From assembly GCA_030836155.1 (NCBI GenBank), contig JAURQI010000098.1:1-39799 (forward strand): a stretch of DNA of 39,799 nt, written 5' to 3'. Origin of the DNA: Crocinitomix sp. (lineage in GTDB: Bacteria; Bacteroidota; Bacteroidia; Flavobacteriales_D; Crocinitomicaceae). The first letter of the stretch is position 1. The number at the start of each line of letters is the position of its first letter. A program made the translations under genes and the position numbers. The notes below the pieces were generated by a model, which was given only the letters and a program-made list of their open reading frames with translations, had not been told where the DNA came from and searched no databases. Positions 39,718 through 39,799 of the stretch are shown one piece after another.

Positions 39718-39799
39718 ATGAATACAATGACGAAAATAATTTTAAGTGCAGTGATGGCATGTACAATGACTATTGCAAATGCACAAAGTAAGAAGGAAC
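39718..39799 (+). CDS. 5' part of a secreted protein gene, truncated by window end
   Basis: ATG at 39718: MNTMTKIILSAVMACTMTIANAQSKKE..., a signal-peptide-like start. Confidence 0.5.
   Translation, partial: MNTMTKIILSAVMACTMTIANAQSKKE

Overview
The window looks like chromosome from a Bacteroidota bacterium, probably order Flavobacteriales. The indicators are T9SS type A and type B C-terminal sorting domains, SprB/Ig-type adhesin modules, -7 elements of the form TANNTTTG, and a tmRNA whose tag ends YALAA. Most genes are housekeeping or envelope genes: thiolase, two GT39-like membrane proteins around a DUF2520 gene, nth, a TPR protein, yitT, a divergent oxyR/dps pair, GAPDH, the primary sigma factor, an alanine/saccharopine dehydrogenase-like enzyme, ssrA, a VWA protein, a large IgGFc-binding/T9SS protein, a cytochrome c-DUF3365 lipoprotein, a PlsC-like acyltransferase and an APC permease. 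The items most worth a second look are: (1) an irregular ~33-bp palindromic repeat array that begins at the 3' end of the tmRNA; (2) a cassette-like unit at the right edge, with a lipoprotein gene bounded by GTTGGGC and GCCCAAC core-like sites followed by an attC-like hairpin; (3) 38-bp direct repeats flanking the APC permease; (4) a 45-bp inverted repeat at a convergent gene junction that overlaps the end of a T9SS gene; (5) disrupted reading frames in a surface adhesin (TGA plus a G6-tract frameshift) and in yitT (T5-tract frameshift), meaning either sequencing errors or real variation; (6) tandem secreted glycine-rich proteins with differing module numbers. I see no CRISPR array, prophage or clear defence system. 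All calls come from reading the sequence; no database searches were run.
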